NCBI RefSeq assembly: GCF_015207755.1
Contig: NZ_JADEWH010000001.1
Location: 620,001-684,000, forward strand
DNA from: Nodularia sp. LEGE 06071
Lineage (GTDB): Bacteria > Cyanobacteriota > Cyanobacteriia > Cyanobacteriales > Nostocaceae
Reading direction: 5' to 3'
Length of the DNA: 64,000 nucleotides
Within the stretch, counting starts at the first letter, position 1. Each line of letters begins with the position of its first letter. Below are positions 52,395-62,157 of this stretch, piece after piece. Position numbers and translations under genes: made by a program. Under the pieces are notes generated by a model, which made no database searches, was not told where the DNA came from, and saw only the letters and a list, made by a program, of their open reading frames with translations.

Positions 52395-53864
52395 ATGTAT
52401 AAGAAAACCGAAAAAATGACTAAACGAAAATTACCAAAACGGCAAAACCTGATCTTTGAAAGATTAATGGCTATGATTGCCACCGTAAATTTATTCTTAG
52501 TATTGTTTGATTTGAGTTACGTACCTTGGCGGGATTTCTATTTGCGTAATTTTCCCCAAATCACCCAAATTTATGACCCGGTTAAGGGAATTGAAGATCA
52601 TAGAGAAACCACAAATTATTTAAATAAAATCGACGCACTCCAAGAACAGGTGAGTCAAACTGGGTTAACTTCACCAGAAGCGAAGACTAAATTAGAGGAA
52701 ATTGAGCGTCTCAGCAACGAAATGGTTGACAGTAATCCATTTGCAGCAGTGAATAAAAGTGGTAACTTTGAAAAAGCCAAAAATCGGATGCGCGATCGCA
52801 TCGGTGAAGAATCTGCAAAAGAGTCATTTTCCCGATTTTGGAGTCCAGAACATTTATCACAACAGGGCTGGAACCAAGAAATTAATTTTTTTAACAGGCA
52901 AATCCGCCCTTTAATCGCCACCAACTATTTCCGCCGTATCGGTGAAAATGGCGAGCTTCTAGATCATTTTTGGCTGATTGACTTACCATTTGTCTTGTTA
53001 TTTAGCGCAGAGTTGCTGGCGCGCTCCTTTTATCTGCGTCGTCGTCATCCCAGTTTTAGTTGGATAAATGCCATATTGTGGCGGTGGTACGACCTATTTC
53101 TGCTGTTTCCTTTTGTGCGGTGGTTACGCATTCTACCCGTAATCATTCGCCTTGACCAAGGGCGGTTATTGAATCTGCAACCCTTACAGCAGCAAATAAA
53201 TCAATCAATAGTAGCTAATTTTGCCGAAGATATCACAGAAATAGTCGTAGTTCGAGTAATTAACCAAATTCAAGGTTCAATTCGGCGCGGTGATTTAACC
53301 AGATGGCTGACGCAAAAAGAAAATCTGCGACCCTACATAGATATTAATAATACAAATGAAATTGAAGCGATCGCAGGGATTTTGGTGCAAACATTAGTCT
53401 ATCAAGTGCTGCCCAAAATTCAACCAGAAATCATTGCCCTTTTACGTCACAACATTTCCACCACAATCAATCAAGTCCCCGTCTACCGCAACCTCCACAA
53501 CGTTCCTGGGATGGGAGATATGCAAAACCAACTTAGCGAACAGCTAGCAACTCAAATTACCACCAACCTTTATAGTGCTGTCACTGCGGCCATGGAAGAT
53601 CCCGTGGGAGCAAAACTTTCTAGTCAACTCGCCGAAAGCTTCACCAAAGCCTTGGGGGAACAAGTACAACAAAAACACATACTTACCGAAATTCAAAGCT
53701 TAATGTCTGACTTCCTCGAAGAAGTTAAGCTCAACTATGTCCAGCGCTTGTCCCAAGAAGACATCGACCAGATTATGGAGCAAACTAGACAACTAAGAAC
53801 ACAACCATCAGTTCAGCCATTAGTAGATAAAGGTACTGTTCTCCCAGTCAAGAAAGAAAGTTAG
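52395..53864 (+). CDS. Membrane protein with voltage-sensor-like S3-S4 segment
   Basis: The 489-residue protein has a basic N-terminus, a first membrane segment (about 24-40: MAMIATVNLFLVLFDL), a ~150-residue soluble loop with a coiled-coil-like part, then two more segments (192-210 and 225-240) and a positively charged stretch RWLRILPVIIRLDQGR (242-257, with Arg at 242, 245, 252 and 257). This resembles S3-S4 of voltage-gated channels, but no pore or selectivity filter is visible; the C-terminal ~230 residues are helical and soluble. I recognise no named family. It may be a conserved cyanobacterial hypothetical protein. Confidence 0.75.
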   Translation: MYKKTEKMTKRKLPKRQNLIFERLMAMIATVNLFLVLFDLSYVPWRDFYLRNFPQITQIYDPVKGIEDHRETTNYLNKIDALQEQVSQTGLTSPEAKTKLEEIERLSNEMVDSNPFAAVNKSGNFEKAKNRMRDRIGEESAKESFSRFWSPEHLSQQGWNQEINFFNRQIRPLIATNYFRRIGENGELLDHFWLIDLPFVLLFSAELLARSFYLRRRHPSFSWINAILWRWYDLFLLFPFVRWLRILPVIIRLDQGRLLNLQPLQQQINQSIVANFAEDITEIVVVRVINQIQGSIRRGDLTRWLTQKENLRPYIDINNTNEIEAIAGILVQTLVYQVLPKIQPEIIALLRHNISTTINQVPVYRNLHNVPGMGDMQNQLSEQLATQITTNLYSAVTAAMEDPVGAKLSSQLAESFTKALGEQVQQKHILTEIQSLMSDFLEEVKLNYVQRLSQEDIDQIMEQTRQLRTQPSVQPLVDKGTVLPVKKES

Positions 53865-54137
53865 CCAAAGATCAAGGAAATCAGCTCAGAAATGTGGATT
53901 TAATCAAATACACCAACCTCACACCCAACCAGAGGCGAAACTTTGAGACAAGTTAAAGGCAACTTGAGGTGAAAAACCTTTCTTTGGATCTGATTGAATT
54001 CATCTTCCTCATGACTAATGACCAATGACCAATGACTATTGACTATTGACTGTTAAAGAAATGCGCTAAACTCGGAATAGAGACGAACCATTATTGATTC
54101 GTCACAAGACTTCTTGGAAGATATCCCTATCGCAGGA
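53865..54137. other. Spacer with heptamer repeats
   Basis: About 270 bases, including the heptamer-like tract near 54010-54050 (ATGACTAATGACCAATGACC...). No gene seen. The rimP leader follows. Confidence 0.45.
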
Positions 54138-54162
54138 AGTGGGTCTATGCCCACTTTTTTTA
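54137..54162 (+). terminator. Leader hairpin with U run directly upstream of rimP
   Basis: AAGTGGG and CCCACTT form a 7-bp stem with a short loop (TCTATG) and are followed by seven T residues. It ends about 13 bases before the rimP ATG, so transcription of the whole rimP-nusA-infB operon must pass a terminator-like structure. This is a candidate attenuator or the structured rimP leader known from other bacteria. Confidence 0.65.
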
Positions 54163-54174
54163 TTGAAATTTCGC

Positions 54175-54636
54175 ATGACTCATCCCTTAGTTCCACAAAT
54201 TATAGATTTGGCGACACCAGTAGCCGCAGAACTGGGCTTGGAAGTCGTTGGCATAGTTTTCCACACTAACCAGCGCCCACCAGTATTACGGGTAGATATC
54301 CGCAATCTCCAGGAAGACACTGGTTTGAATGATTGTGAGCGGATGAGTCGTGCTTTAGAAGCTTCCTTAGATGCGGCAGAGATCATTCCAGATGCTTATG
54401 TCTTGGAAGTGTCCAGTCCTGGAATTTCACGACAATTAATAACAGACAGAGAGTTTATTTCCTTCAAAGGATTTCCTGTAATCATCTCCACTTCCCAACC
54501 CTACGACGGACAACAAGAGTGGATTGGTCAGTTAATTCGGCGGGATGAAACCACTGTTTACTTAAACCAAAAAGGTCGCGTTATCGAGATTCCTCGCACC
54601 CTAATTTCTAGGGTGTTGCTAGATGAGCGCCAATAG
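54175..54636 (+). CDS. rimP: Ribosome maturation factor RimP
   Basis: From ATG 54175 ([20 protein letters not shown]) the protein has 153 residues; the upstream in-frame ATG at 54094 would run through the leader hairpin and is rejected. RimP assists 30S assembly. Motifs: [39 protein letters not shown] and [14 protein letters not shown]. It is the first gene of the rimP-nusA-ylxR-infB operon, the same order as in most bacteria. Confidence 0.94.
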   Translation: MTHPLVPQIIDLATPVAAELGLEVVGIVFHTNQRPPVLRVDIRNLQEDTGLNDCERMSRALEASLDAAEIIPDAYVLEVSSPGISRQLITDREFISFKGFPVIISTSQPYDGQQEWIGQLIRRDETTVYLNQKGRVIEIPRTLISRVLLDERQ

Positions 54637-54833
54637 ACAAGGAACTAAGGGCTAGGGGCTAGAGACTAAGGACTAGAAGCTAAAAGAGAGGGAATAGAGT
54701 CAAAATTTTCTCTAATCCCCAGTCTTTGATGCGTAGTTTCTCAGACCTCACCCCTTTGTACAGACGTGATTAATTGCGTCTCTACTCTGGCTTATCCCTA
54801 ATTTTTAAACTCTGATTTTAAAGGAGATTGCTT

Positions 54834-56105
54834 ATGTCAATGGTTAGTTTACCAGGATTAAAAGAATTAATTGAAAGTATCAGTCGCGAGCGCAATTTAC
54901 CTCGTCTAGCAGTTCAAACAGCTATTAGAGAAGCATTACTTAAAGGCTACGAACGTTATCGTCGCGCCCAAAACTTAGAAAGAAGACAGTTTGATGAAGA
55001 ATATTTTGATAATTTTGAAGTAGAACTTGATATCGAAGGAGAAGGGTTTCGTGTTCTTTCCACGAAAAGCATCGTGGAAGCAGTCGATAACTCCGACCAT
55101 CAGATTTCCCTAGAGGAAGTACAACAAGTTGCCCCTGAAGCCCAGTTGGGAGATTCTGTAGTCCTGGATGTCACGCCAGATCAAGGTGAATTTGGTCGGA
55201 TGGCGGCAATGCAAACCAAGCAAGTGCTAGCGCAGAAACTCCGGGATCAACAACGGCAAATGGTGCAAGAAGAGTTCCAAGACTTGGAAGGAACTGTTTT
55301 GCAAGCCAGAGTCTTGCGGTTTGAGCGACAATCGGTGATTTTGGCAGTAGCCAGTGGCTTTGGTCAGCCAGAAGTGGAAGCTGAATTACCAAAGCGAGAA
55401 CAACTGCCCAATGATAATTATCGGGCAAATGCCACCTTTAAGGTATATCTTAAAAAAGTTTCCCAAGGGCAACAACGAGGACCTCAGTTGCTAGTATCTC
55501 GTGCTGATGCTGGTTTGGTAGTTTATCTGTTTGCCAACGAAGTCCCAGAAATTGAGGATGAAGTGGTAAGAATTGTTGCCGTAGCACGAGAAGCTAATCC
55601 CCCTTCCCGTTATGTCGGGCCGCGGACTAAAATTGCTGTAGATACCCTTGATCGCGATGTAGACCCTGTTGGTGCTTGTATTGGAGCCAGGGGATCACGG
55701 ATTCAAGTGGTAGTCAACGAATTACGCGGCGAAAAAATAGATGTGATTCGCTGGTCTCCAGACCCATCCACATATATTGCTAACGCCTTGAGTCCCGCAC
55801 GGGTAGATGAAGTCCGCCTCATGGACCCGGAAACCCGGCAAACTCACGTACTGGTGGCTGAAGACCAACTCAGTCTAGCTATTGGTAAAGAAGGACAAAA
55901 CGTTCGTTTGGCAGCCCGTTTAACTGGTTGGAAAATCGACATTAAAGACAAAGCTAAGTACGATTATGCAGGAGAAGATACTAAGTTTGCGGCTGCACGG
56001 GCTAAATATCAACCAGAGGATGATGATCTTGAACTAGAGGAGCTAGATTATGAAAATCAAGAAGAACTAGAAGAGGAATCTTTTGAGACGAGTGATCAAG
56101 ATTAA
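54834..56105 (+). CDS. nusA: Transcription termination/antitermination factor NusA
   Basis: From ATG 54834, preceded by AAGGAGA, the protein has 423 residues; a TTG at 54828 overlaps the ribosome site and is rejected. It has the RNA-polymerase-binding N-terminal domain, S1 domain (about [40 protein letters not shown]), and two KH domains ([42 protein letters not shown]), then an acidic tail ([20 protein letters not shown]). It controls pausing, termination and antitermination. The C-terminal repeats of E. coli NusA are absent, as is normal outside Proteobacteria. Confidence 0.96.
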   Translation: MSMVSLPGLKELIESISRERNLPRLAVQTAIREALLKGYERYRRAQNLERRQFDEEYFDNFEVELDIEGEGFRVLSTKSIVEAVDNSDHQISLEEVQQVAPEAQLGDSVVLDVTPDQGEFGRMAAMQTKQVLAQKLRDQQRQMVQEEFQDLEGTVLQARVLRFERQSVILAVASGFGQPEVEAELPKREQLPNDNYRANATFKVYLKKVSQGQQRGPQLLVSRADAGLVVYLFANEVPEIEDEVVRIVAVAREANPPSRYVGPRTKIAVDTLDRDVDPVGACIGARGSRIQVVVNELRGEKIDVIRWSPDPSTYIANALSPARVDEVRLMDPETRQTHVLVAEDQLSLAIGKEGQNVRLAARLTGWKIDIKDKAKYDYAGEDTKFAAARAKYQPEDDDLELEELDYENQEELEEESFETSDQD

Positions 56106-56256
56106 TTTATTAGTCTTATGGACTTCTGCTACTATTTACAACATTACTAGTCTTAATGATTACCACCGAATCAATCATTCTCGTGTAAGTAAAGATTGGT
56201 AAAGCCAAGTTTATTTTCACAACCAGATTGCTCACCTGTAAGTCAAATTAAGACTA

Positions 56257-56526
56257 ATGAAACCAAATTATCGGCGTTGTATTAGTTGTCGCAAAGTAGG
56301 CTTGAAAGAGGACTTTTGGCGGATTGTCCGCGTCTTTCCATCTGGAAAGGTACAATTAGATCAGGGCATGGGGCGTTCTGCCTATATTTGCCCACAAATG
56401 AGTTGCCTACAAGCGGCTCAGAAAAAAAATCGACTAGGGCGATCGCTACATGCATCAGTGCCAGAAGCATTGCATCAAACATTGTGGCAGCGTCTAGCCC
56501 AAAGCCATCCCCAAAATCAAAATTGA
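56257..56526 (+). CDS. YlxR (DUF448) family RNA-binding protein
   Basis: The 89-residue protein has the YlxR signature YRRCISCRKVGLKEDFWRIVR, GRSAYICPQMSCLQAAQKKNRLGRSL. It belongs to the nusA-infB operon family, where it binds nucleic acid, and in Bacillus acts as a nucleoid-associated regulator. It follows nusA by 151 bases. The basic stretches and conserved GRSAYIC support RNA/DNA contact. Confidence 0.92.
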   Translation: MKPNYRRCISCRKVGLKEDFWRIVRVFPSGKVQLDQGMGRSAYICPQMSCLQAAQKKNRLGRSLHASVPEALHQTLWQRLAQSHPQNQN

Positions 56527-56942
56527 AATTAGGTGGAAAAACCTCCTGGCGGTAATCCCCAGAGTCCTTGTGCATAAAGCCGACTCTGCAATTGATGGGG
56601 TGAATGCCAAAATAGTAAATGGGTGTAGTCAGCTGCGGCTTTTTCACAAGCAGAGTGGCAGAGCAATACTCCCAAAAAGTTTTACTCGATTGTGTTGTAG
56701 AAGACTCAGAATCAGCAAAACAAAAAACTAAAAAATGGCAACCTGGTAGCGCTCAGGCGCAGCTTGGCATCAACCATCATTCTTGGTGGTCATGCCAGAG
56801 TTAAACCGAAACATCTCTCTTTCCTGACTGGAGGCACCGGCAAAATCACCAAGGGCAACCTAAAAACAGTAATCAAAGGATGGAGATGTCGAAAACCAGG
56901 CAACCATCCGCTAAAAAACTGTAAATTAAAGGGGAAGAGTGG
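56527..56942. other. Gap between ylxR and infB
   Basis: About 415 bases. In Firmicutes an L7Ae-like gene (ylxQ) lies here; none is seen. Short frames (for example 56764-56946, with a basic composition) lack support. A GGGGAAGAG ribosome site precedes infB. The stretch may be an untranslated leader of infB. Confidence 0.4.
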
Positions 56943-59900
56943 ATGAACAACGGCAAAGTTAGAATCTACGAATTATCAAAGGAATTGAATTTGGATAACA
57001 AAGAGCTATTAGCAATTTGCGACCAGCTCAACATTGCGGTCAAAAGTCATAGCAGCACGATTTCAGAATCAGAGGCAGAACGCATCCGCACGACTGCCGA
57101 AAAACTGACAGCTACTAATGTGATGCAAAAAAAGGAACAAGGTATATCCAGCCATAAACCCAATTCATCACCAACTGGCGATCGCAACCGACCTACCCCA
57201 CCTCACAAACAGCAAATTTTGGAAATTCGCAAACCCAAAATATTGAGAAATACAACCTCCAACGCCCCAGAAGCTTCAGTTGCTAGTGATAGCCAACAAG
57301 CTTCCTCGGAAGTGAATTCTACTTCAGCACCACAGCCCTTCGATACAACAGTCTCACCCATGAAGCCGACGGCACCAATTCGACCTGTACCCCGGAATCA
57401 ATCTGAGACCTCAGCAGAACCTGCAATCACACAAGCAGATCAAGTTTCTAATCCAGAGGCACCGGAAACAATAGCCACGGGAAAACCGGAACAAGCTGGC
57501 ACTGAGCGCAGCCGAAGTGCGGTTTCACCAAGACCGAAAGCGGAAAAACCACCAAAACCGCAACTGGTGTCCCCACCAGCTAGACCGGCATCGGAAAATT
57601 CTCCGGTCACCGCTGACCAGCTAGCGACCGCTGATAAACCATTACTCAAAAGAGATCAAGTCAAGCAAAAGGTTGCTCAACCAACCAGCACAGAAGCCCC
57701 ACAGGCTCCAGTTCCCAAACAAGCTCGTCCTACTCCATCTCCCACGCGATCAGAGCCAAGAGCAAATAGACCGCCGGCACACCAATCGGCAGATGGGCCA
57801 AGACCCAGCCGACCAGTACGTCCATCTGAAGTTGTAGCAGCAATGCCAATTGCTACTCCGCCTAAACCAATGTCCGGCGGACAAGGAAAAGCGGATTTAA
57901 ACAATGATCGGGCTTCAGTCGAACTACTTGATTTAAAACGCCCCACGCCACCGCGTCTAGCCAAAGGTGGTAAAAAGTGGCAAGAAGAAGAAATTATTGA
58001 CGAAATCAAGGAAAAGGCTGGCAAGTTAGGAGTTAAAGGCAAGCGGGTCAAACCAGTTGTTGATGATGACTTTGAAGAAGACGATTTACTTGATGGTGAC
58101 GATCAAGACTCACCAGCTACCGTCCAAGTCAGTCTTTCCATTGCCCGTCCTCCCAAACCAAAAGCCACACGATCTGCACAGTCACCCGGTGCAGCAGTTA
58201 TTAGCGCCCCCACTACCAGAAAGAAAAGATCCTTTTCTTCTCGCCGCGACCACAACCGTCGCCAAGAAGTCGAGACGAAGCTTGATCGTCCAGAAAAAGT
58301 AGAGATCACAGGGCCAATGACAGTCCAAGAACTGTCTGATGTTTTAGCTGTTGCCGATACAGAGATTGTCAAAATCCTGTTCCTCAAAGGCATGGCGGTG
58401 AGTATCACCCAGAATTTGGATATTCCAACCATTAATTTGGTAGGTAAAGAGCTAGAAATCGAAATCGAAATCGCCGAACGAGAAGCAGAAGCGCGCAAAG
58501 TCACAGAAATGTTGGATGTGGCAGATATGCAACTACTCCAGCGCCGTCCGCCAGTCGTGACTATTATGGGTCACGTAGACCACGGTAAGACAACTCTGCT
58601 CGATTCCATTCGCAAAACCAAAGTAGCTTCTGGTGAAGCTGGTGGTATTACCCAACACATTGGTGCATACCATGTGGATGTGGAACACGATGGCAAGGCG
58701 CAGCAAATCGTCTTCTTAGACACTCCCGGACACGAAGCATTCACAGCGATGCGCGCACGGGGTGCGAGAGTGACTGACATTGCCATCTTGGTAGTAGCTG
58801 CTGATGACGGCGTTCGTCCGCAAACTATTGAAGCTATTAGCCATGCTCAAGCCGCCGAAGTTCCAATTGTTGTAGCCATCAACAAAATTGATAAAGAAGG
58901 CGCACAGCCAGACCGCGTTAAACAAGAACTGACTCAGTATGGTCTCACACCTGAAGAATGGGGTGGTGAAACGATCATGGTTCCTGTGAGTGCAATCAAA
59001 GGTGAAAACCTCGATACCCTCTTAGAAATGATTCTGCTAGTCGCAGAAGTCGGAGAACTATCTGCTAACCCAGACCGTTCTGCTAAGGGAACAGTAATTG
59101 AGGCACATCTCGATAAGGCTAAAGGAGCAGTTGCTACCTTGCTGATTCAGAATGGGACCTTGCACGTAGGCGATATGTTAGTAGCTGGCTCGGCATTCGG
59201 TAAAGTGCGGGCGATGGTTGATGACAGAGGCAAACGAGTAGACATTGCTAGTCCTTCCTTTGCAGTCGAGGTACTGGGTTTAAGTGATGTACCGGGTGCA
59301 GGCGATGACTTTGAAGTCTTTGCGAATGAAAAAGAAGCCAGAACGTTGGCTGCAACTCGCGCGGACAAACAACGTATATCGCGCCTGTTACAAGGACGGA
59401 TTACTCTGACAACTCTCTCAGCTCAAGCACAAGAAGGCGAGTTGAAAGAACTCAACTTGATCCTGAAGGGAGATGTACAAGGTTCTGTGGAAGCCATTGT
59501 GGGATCTCTCAGACAAATCCCCCAAAACGAAGTTCAAATTCGGATGCTATTGGCTACTGCTGGAGAAATAACTGAGACAGATATTGACCTAGCCGCAGCC
59601 AGTGGAGCCGTAATTATTGGCTTCAATACCACCTTCGCCAGTGGTGCTAGACAAGCCGCCGACGAATCTGGTGTGGATGTGAGGGAATACAATATCATCT
59701 ACAAACTCTTGGAAGACATCCAAGGAGCCTTAGAAGGTCTTCTGGAACCAGAATTGGTGGAAGAACCCCTTGGTCAAACCGAAGTTCGTGCCGTCTTCCC
59801 AGTTGGTCGTGGAGCTGTTGCTGGTTGCTATGTGCAGTCTGGTAAATTGGTTCGCAACTGCAAAGTGCGAGTGCGTCGTTCCGGTAAGGTGGTTTACGAA

Positions 59901-60065
59901 GGTGTGCTTGACTCCCTCAAACGAATCAAAGAAGATGCGCGTGAAGTTAACTCCGGTTACGAATGCGGCATCAACATTGATAAATTCCATGATTGGGCTG
60001 AAGGTGATCTCATTGAAGCCTTCCAAATGGTAACCAAGCGTCGTACACTCACACTGACGAAGTAG
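56943..60065 (+). CDS. infB: Translation initiation factor IF-2
   Basis: The 1040-residue protein has the IF2-N domain ([19 protein letters not shown]), a very long Pro/Ala/Ser/Thr-rich linker (about 70-450, the usual cyanobacterial form), a second IF2-N domain ([21 protein letters not shown]) and the GTPase domain with G1 [14 protein letters not shown]3 DTPGHEAF and G4 NKID, followed by domains III and IV (C1/C2) including the fMet-tRNA-binding region ([24 protein letters not shown]). It delivers initiator tRNA to the 30S subunit. End of the rimP operon. Confidence 0.97.
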   Translation: MNNGKVRIYELSKELNLDNKELLAICDQLNIAVKSHSSTISESEAERIRTTAEKLTATNVMQKKEQGISSHKPNSSPTGDRNRPTPPHKQQILEIRKPKILRNTTSNAPEASVASDSQQASSEVNSTSAPQPFDTTVSPMKPTAPIRPVPRNQSETSAEPAITQADQVSNPEAPETIATGKPEQAGTERSRSAVSPRPKAEKPPKPQLVSPPARPASENSPVTADQLATADKPLLKRDQVKQKVAQPTSTEAPQAPVPKQARPTPSPTRSEPRANRPPAHQSADGPRPSRPVRPSEVVAAMPIATPPKPMSGGQGKADLNNDRASVELLDLKRPTPPRLAKGGKKWQEEEIIDEIKEKAGKLGVKGKRVKPVVDDDFEEDDLLDGDDQDSPATVQVSLSIARPPKPKATRSAQSPGAAVISAPTTRKKRSFSSRRDHNRRQEVETKLDRPEKVEITGPMTVQELSDVLAVADTEIVKILFLKGMAVSITQNLDIPTINLVGKELEIEIEIAEREAEARKVTEMLDVADMQLLQRRPPVVTIMGHVDHGKTTLLDSIRKTKVASGEAGGITQHIGAYHVDVEHDGKAQQIVFLDTPGHEAFTAMRARGARVTDIAILVVAADDGVRPQTIEAISHAQAAEVPIVVAINKIDKEGAQPDRVKQELTQYGLTPEEWGGETIMVPVSAIKGENLDTLLEMILLVAEVGELSANPDRSAKGTVIEAHLDKAKGAVATLLIQNGTLHVGDMLVAGSAFGKVRAMVDDRGKRVDIASPSFAVEVLGLSDVPGAGDDFEVFANEKEARTLAATRADKQRISRLLQGRITLTTLSAQAQEGELKELNLILKGDVQGSVEAIVGSLRQIPQNEVQIRMLLATAGEITETDIDLAAASGAVIIGFNTTFASGARQAADESGVDVREYNIIYKLLEDIQGALEGLLEPELVEEPLGQTEVRAVFPVGRGAVAGCYVQSGKLVRNCKVRVRRSGKVVYEGVLDSLKRIKEDAREVNSGYECGINIDKFHDWAEGDLIEAFQMVTKRRTLTLTK

Positions 60066-60100
60066 TGTCGGTGATTAACTGCTGGGTCATGAGTAAAAAT

Positions 60101-60150
60101 GATGAGTTTTGAGTTGAAAAGAGTTGACAACTCAAACTTCAAAACTCATC
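60101..60150 (+). terminator. Hairpin after infB
   Basis: GATGAGTTTTGA and TCAAAACTCATC are perfect 12-bp inverted copies, with a second small stem GAGTTG-A-CAACTC inside. It lies 35 bases after the infB stop; no long U run follows, so it may be a 3' processing or termination structure of the operon. Confidence 0.6.
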
Positions 60151-60313
60151 AATCCGCACTGGCTATGCCCTTGATGCTAAAAGCGTTCAGCAATGCCAGT
60201 TGCCACCCTAGAGATAAAGTCTTTTGCCGTTTCTCACGCAGGCTTTGGCCTATACCTCTGGGAGAAGACCGGACTAACGCCGCGCCAGCGTTTACAGCAC
60301 TCACAAGTTTTAT

Positions 60314-60949
60314 ATGGCCTCATTTCGTTCTGAACCTATATTGTGGATTCACGTCGCTGGATTGGCGATGCTGCCAATTTTTTTAGTCCTGTGTTTATTG
60401 TTCTTGTCGGTGGGTGAACCACTTTTGCCAGTTTGGATGGAGCTATTTCTCGTCGCTGGAATTGGTGTTTTACCACTGTTATGGATGCAATTACACCGCC
60501 CTTTTTATATATTTGCCATTTTGGGTGTAGCACTGAAGCCAGAAAATCTCACTGAGCAACAGCGTAAAATTCTCTGTTTAATTAATACAAAGTTAAATCG
60601 TTTTTTGTCCTTGGTGGCAGCCATATTATTAGTTGGAGTCTTGTGGCAACTCTATCAGGTAGTTCCACAGTTAGAAAGTTTAGCTAAATTTTTGCCCCAG
60701 TGGCGCAGCTTGGGTTTACTATTAGCTGCTTTAGCTTTTTTTGCCAGTAATCTATTTTTACAAATACCCGTGAGTGTGGCGCGAGTTTTGGTGACCAATG
60801 AGACAGAATTTGCCGCTATAGAACCATTATCTTTAGAAAAGATTCAGCAGGATTTTACTATTTTAGGTGTAAGGGTTAATCAAATTGTGCCTCGGTTATT
60901 TCTATCCCTGAGAGGGATTAACACAAACCCACAAAAACCCTTAAAGTAG
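60314..60949 (+). CDS. Low-complexity-tail membrane protein family member
   Basis: The 211-residue protein has four or five membrane helices (LWIHVAGLAMLPIFLVLCLLFL, LLPVWMELFLVAGIGVLPLLWM, FLSLVAAILLVGVLWQLYQVV, SLGLLLAALAFFASNLFL) and matches the start SEPILWIHVAGLA of the cyanobacterial 'low-complexity tail membrane protein' family. This copy ends shortly after SLRGINTNPQKPLK and lacks the long repetitive tail that gives the family its name, so either the tail is absent here or the family is variable. Function unknown. Confidence 0.78.
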   Translation: MASFRSEPILWIHVAGLAMLPIFLVLCLLFLSVGEPLLPVWMELFLVAGIGVLPLLWMQLHRPFYIFAILGVALKPENLTEQQRKILCLINTKLNRFLSLVAAILLVGVLWQLYQVVPQLESLAKFLPQWRSLGLLLAALAFFASNLFLQIPVSVARVLVTNETEFAAIEPLSLEKIQQDFTILGVRVNQIVPRLFLSLRGINTNPQKPLK

Positions 60950-61060
60950 ACCCTGATGGGTGTGAAACGAATTATGCACTTTTTCATTCAGGCAATGTCG
61001 TATTTGCTGAAAGTGAAAACTGCCATAACGGTTGAAGTTAAAACTGAGGAATGAGGAACT

Positions 61061-61258
61061 ATGGCTCAAATTCCATCTGCTAGCGATCGCCACTTTTCTG
61101 CTGATCCAGAAATTTGGTATAGTCTAAAATGCGCGATCGCCACTAGTTCAGGTTTTCAACGCTGGCAACTAGAACACCATGCCCAATTGCAGGGACTTCA
61201 CCTGGAACAACAGGTACAGAGATATTTACGAGAAACTTTAGAAACTTTAGCTTATTAA
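61061..61258 (+). CDS. Small conserved cyanobacterial protein
   Basis: The 65-residue ORF (MAQIPSASDRHFSADPEIWY, then SLKCAIATSSGFQRWQLEHH) has a GAGGA ribosome site and looks like a single helical domain. I have a sense of similar hypothetical proteins in Nostocales but no function. Its 3' end overlaps the end of the convergent DUF1400 gene by 4 bases. Confidence 0.6.
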   Translation: MAQIPSASDRHFSADPEIWYSLKCAIATSSGFQRWQLEHHAQLQGLHLEQQVQRYLRETLETLAY

Positions 61259-61773
61259 AAATTGAGCAACTCTTGTACACCTACTTGCAAGCGGCGAAGT
61301 TGATGGTAAGCATTCTCCAAGCGTTCTCCATCAACTTCTACATTTGTCGTGGGATAATTTTGAATTATTTCTAGTAACGTCACCTGCCCATCTTCACTAG
61401 CCGAGAGTACCAAAGCTGCGCGTAAAGCTTGCCTGTCGGCTGTACGGGATGGCGGATGAATAACTTGACTTAGCTCATCGAGGATCACGTTACCAATTGG
61501 GCTATTCAGAACTCTATCTAAAATCACCAAATCGATGTTTACAGGTGTCGTCAGATATGGACGAATTGCGTTGGGGTCTTGTTGCGCTAAAGCGAAATTG
61601 ACTCGTAGTGAACGTGAGAGTTCTCCAGTTTCGGCAAAAGTGGATAGTTCCTCCACTGAAATTGATTCACGGAAAATACCATATTTCAGCACTACTTGTT
61701 CAGCCGCAAAGGCAGCAGTGTGGAAGAATAGCAGACACGTACTAATTAAAAATAAGGCTCGGCGCAGCACCAT
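61255..61773 (-). CDS. DUF1400 domain secreted protein
   Basis: The 172-residue protein has a signal peptide (LFLISTCLLFFHTAAFAAEQ) and the DUF1400 pattern: VVLKYGIFRESISVEELSTF, TGELSRSLRVNFALAQQDP, VNIDLVILDRVLNSPIGNVIL and NVEVDGERLENAY. In larger proteins DUF1400 precedes an alpha/beta hydrolase; here only the DUF1400 part is present, about a third of the usual length. The role is unknown. Confidence 0.85.
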   Translation of the reverse strand: MVLRRALFLISTCLLFFHTAAFAAEQVVLKYGIFRESISVEELSTFAETGELSRSLRVNFALAQQDPNAIRPYLTTPVNIDLVILDRVLNSPIGNVILDELSQVIHPPSRTADRQALRAALVLSASEDGQVTLLEIIQNYPTTNVEVDGERLENAYHQLRRLQVGVQELLNF

Positions 61774-62157
61774 AAACTAATACAGCATATCTCTAGACTT
61801 GATTTCTCTAGCATGATATCCATCAAAACTAGTGGCAGCATCTGGCTCTAGTTATCTATTTGACCGAAACCACAATGCTATAGGCAGATATTGATATTTT
61901 TAATTTAACTCGTAAGCGGGTGTTAATCATCTAATTGGGCTATGGTCATACCTACGGTAAGCTACGCTCAGGTTGTGTTTTTTAAGCTAAACTGATCGAA
62001 TTTTGCCACCTGAACAAAATTATTTAGGTGTTTTCTTGCGAAACTTAGCTGATTCATTGCTAGTCATCCGATCTAGTTTGGCATGGATTAAATAGCTCTT
62101 AGCTGCTATATTTGACCCTGTTTAAGCAACTGTAATTCAGCTAACCACCAACATAAA
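61774..62157. other. Intergenic region upstream of SLH/beta-helix gene
   Basis: About 384 bases between two divergent genes, presumably holding both promoters. No gene or repeat of note. Confidence 0.4.
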
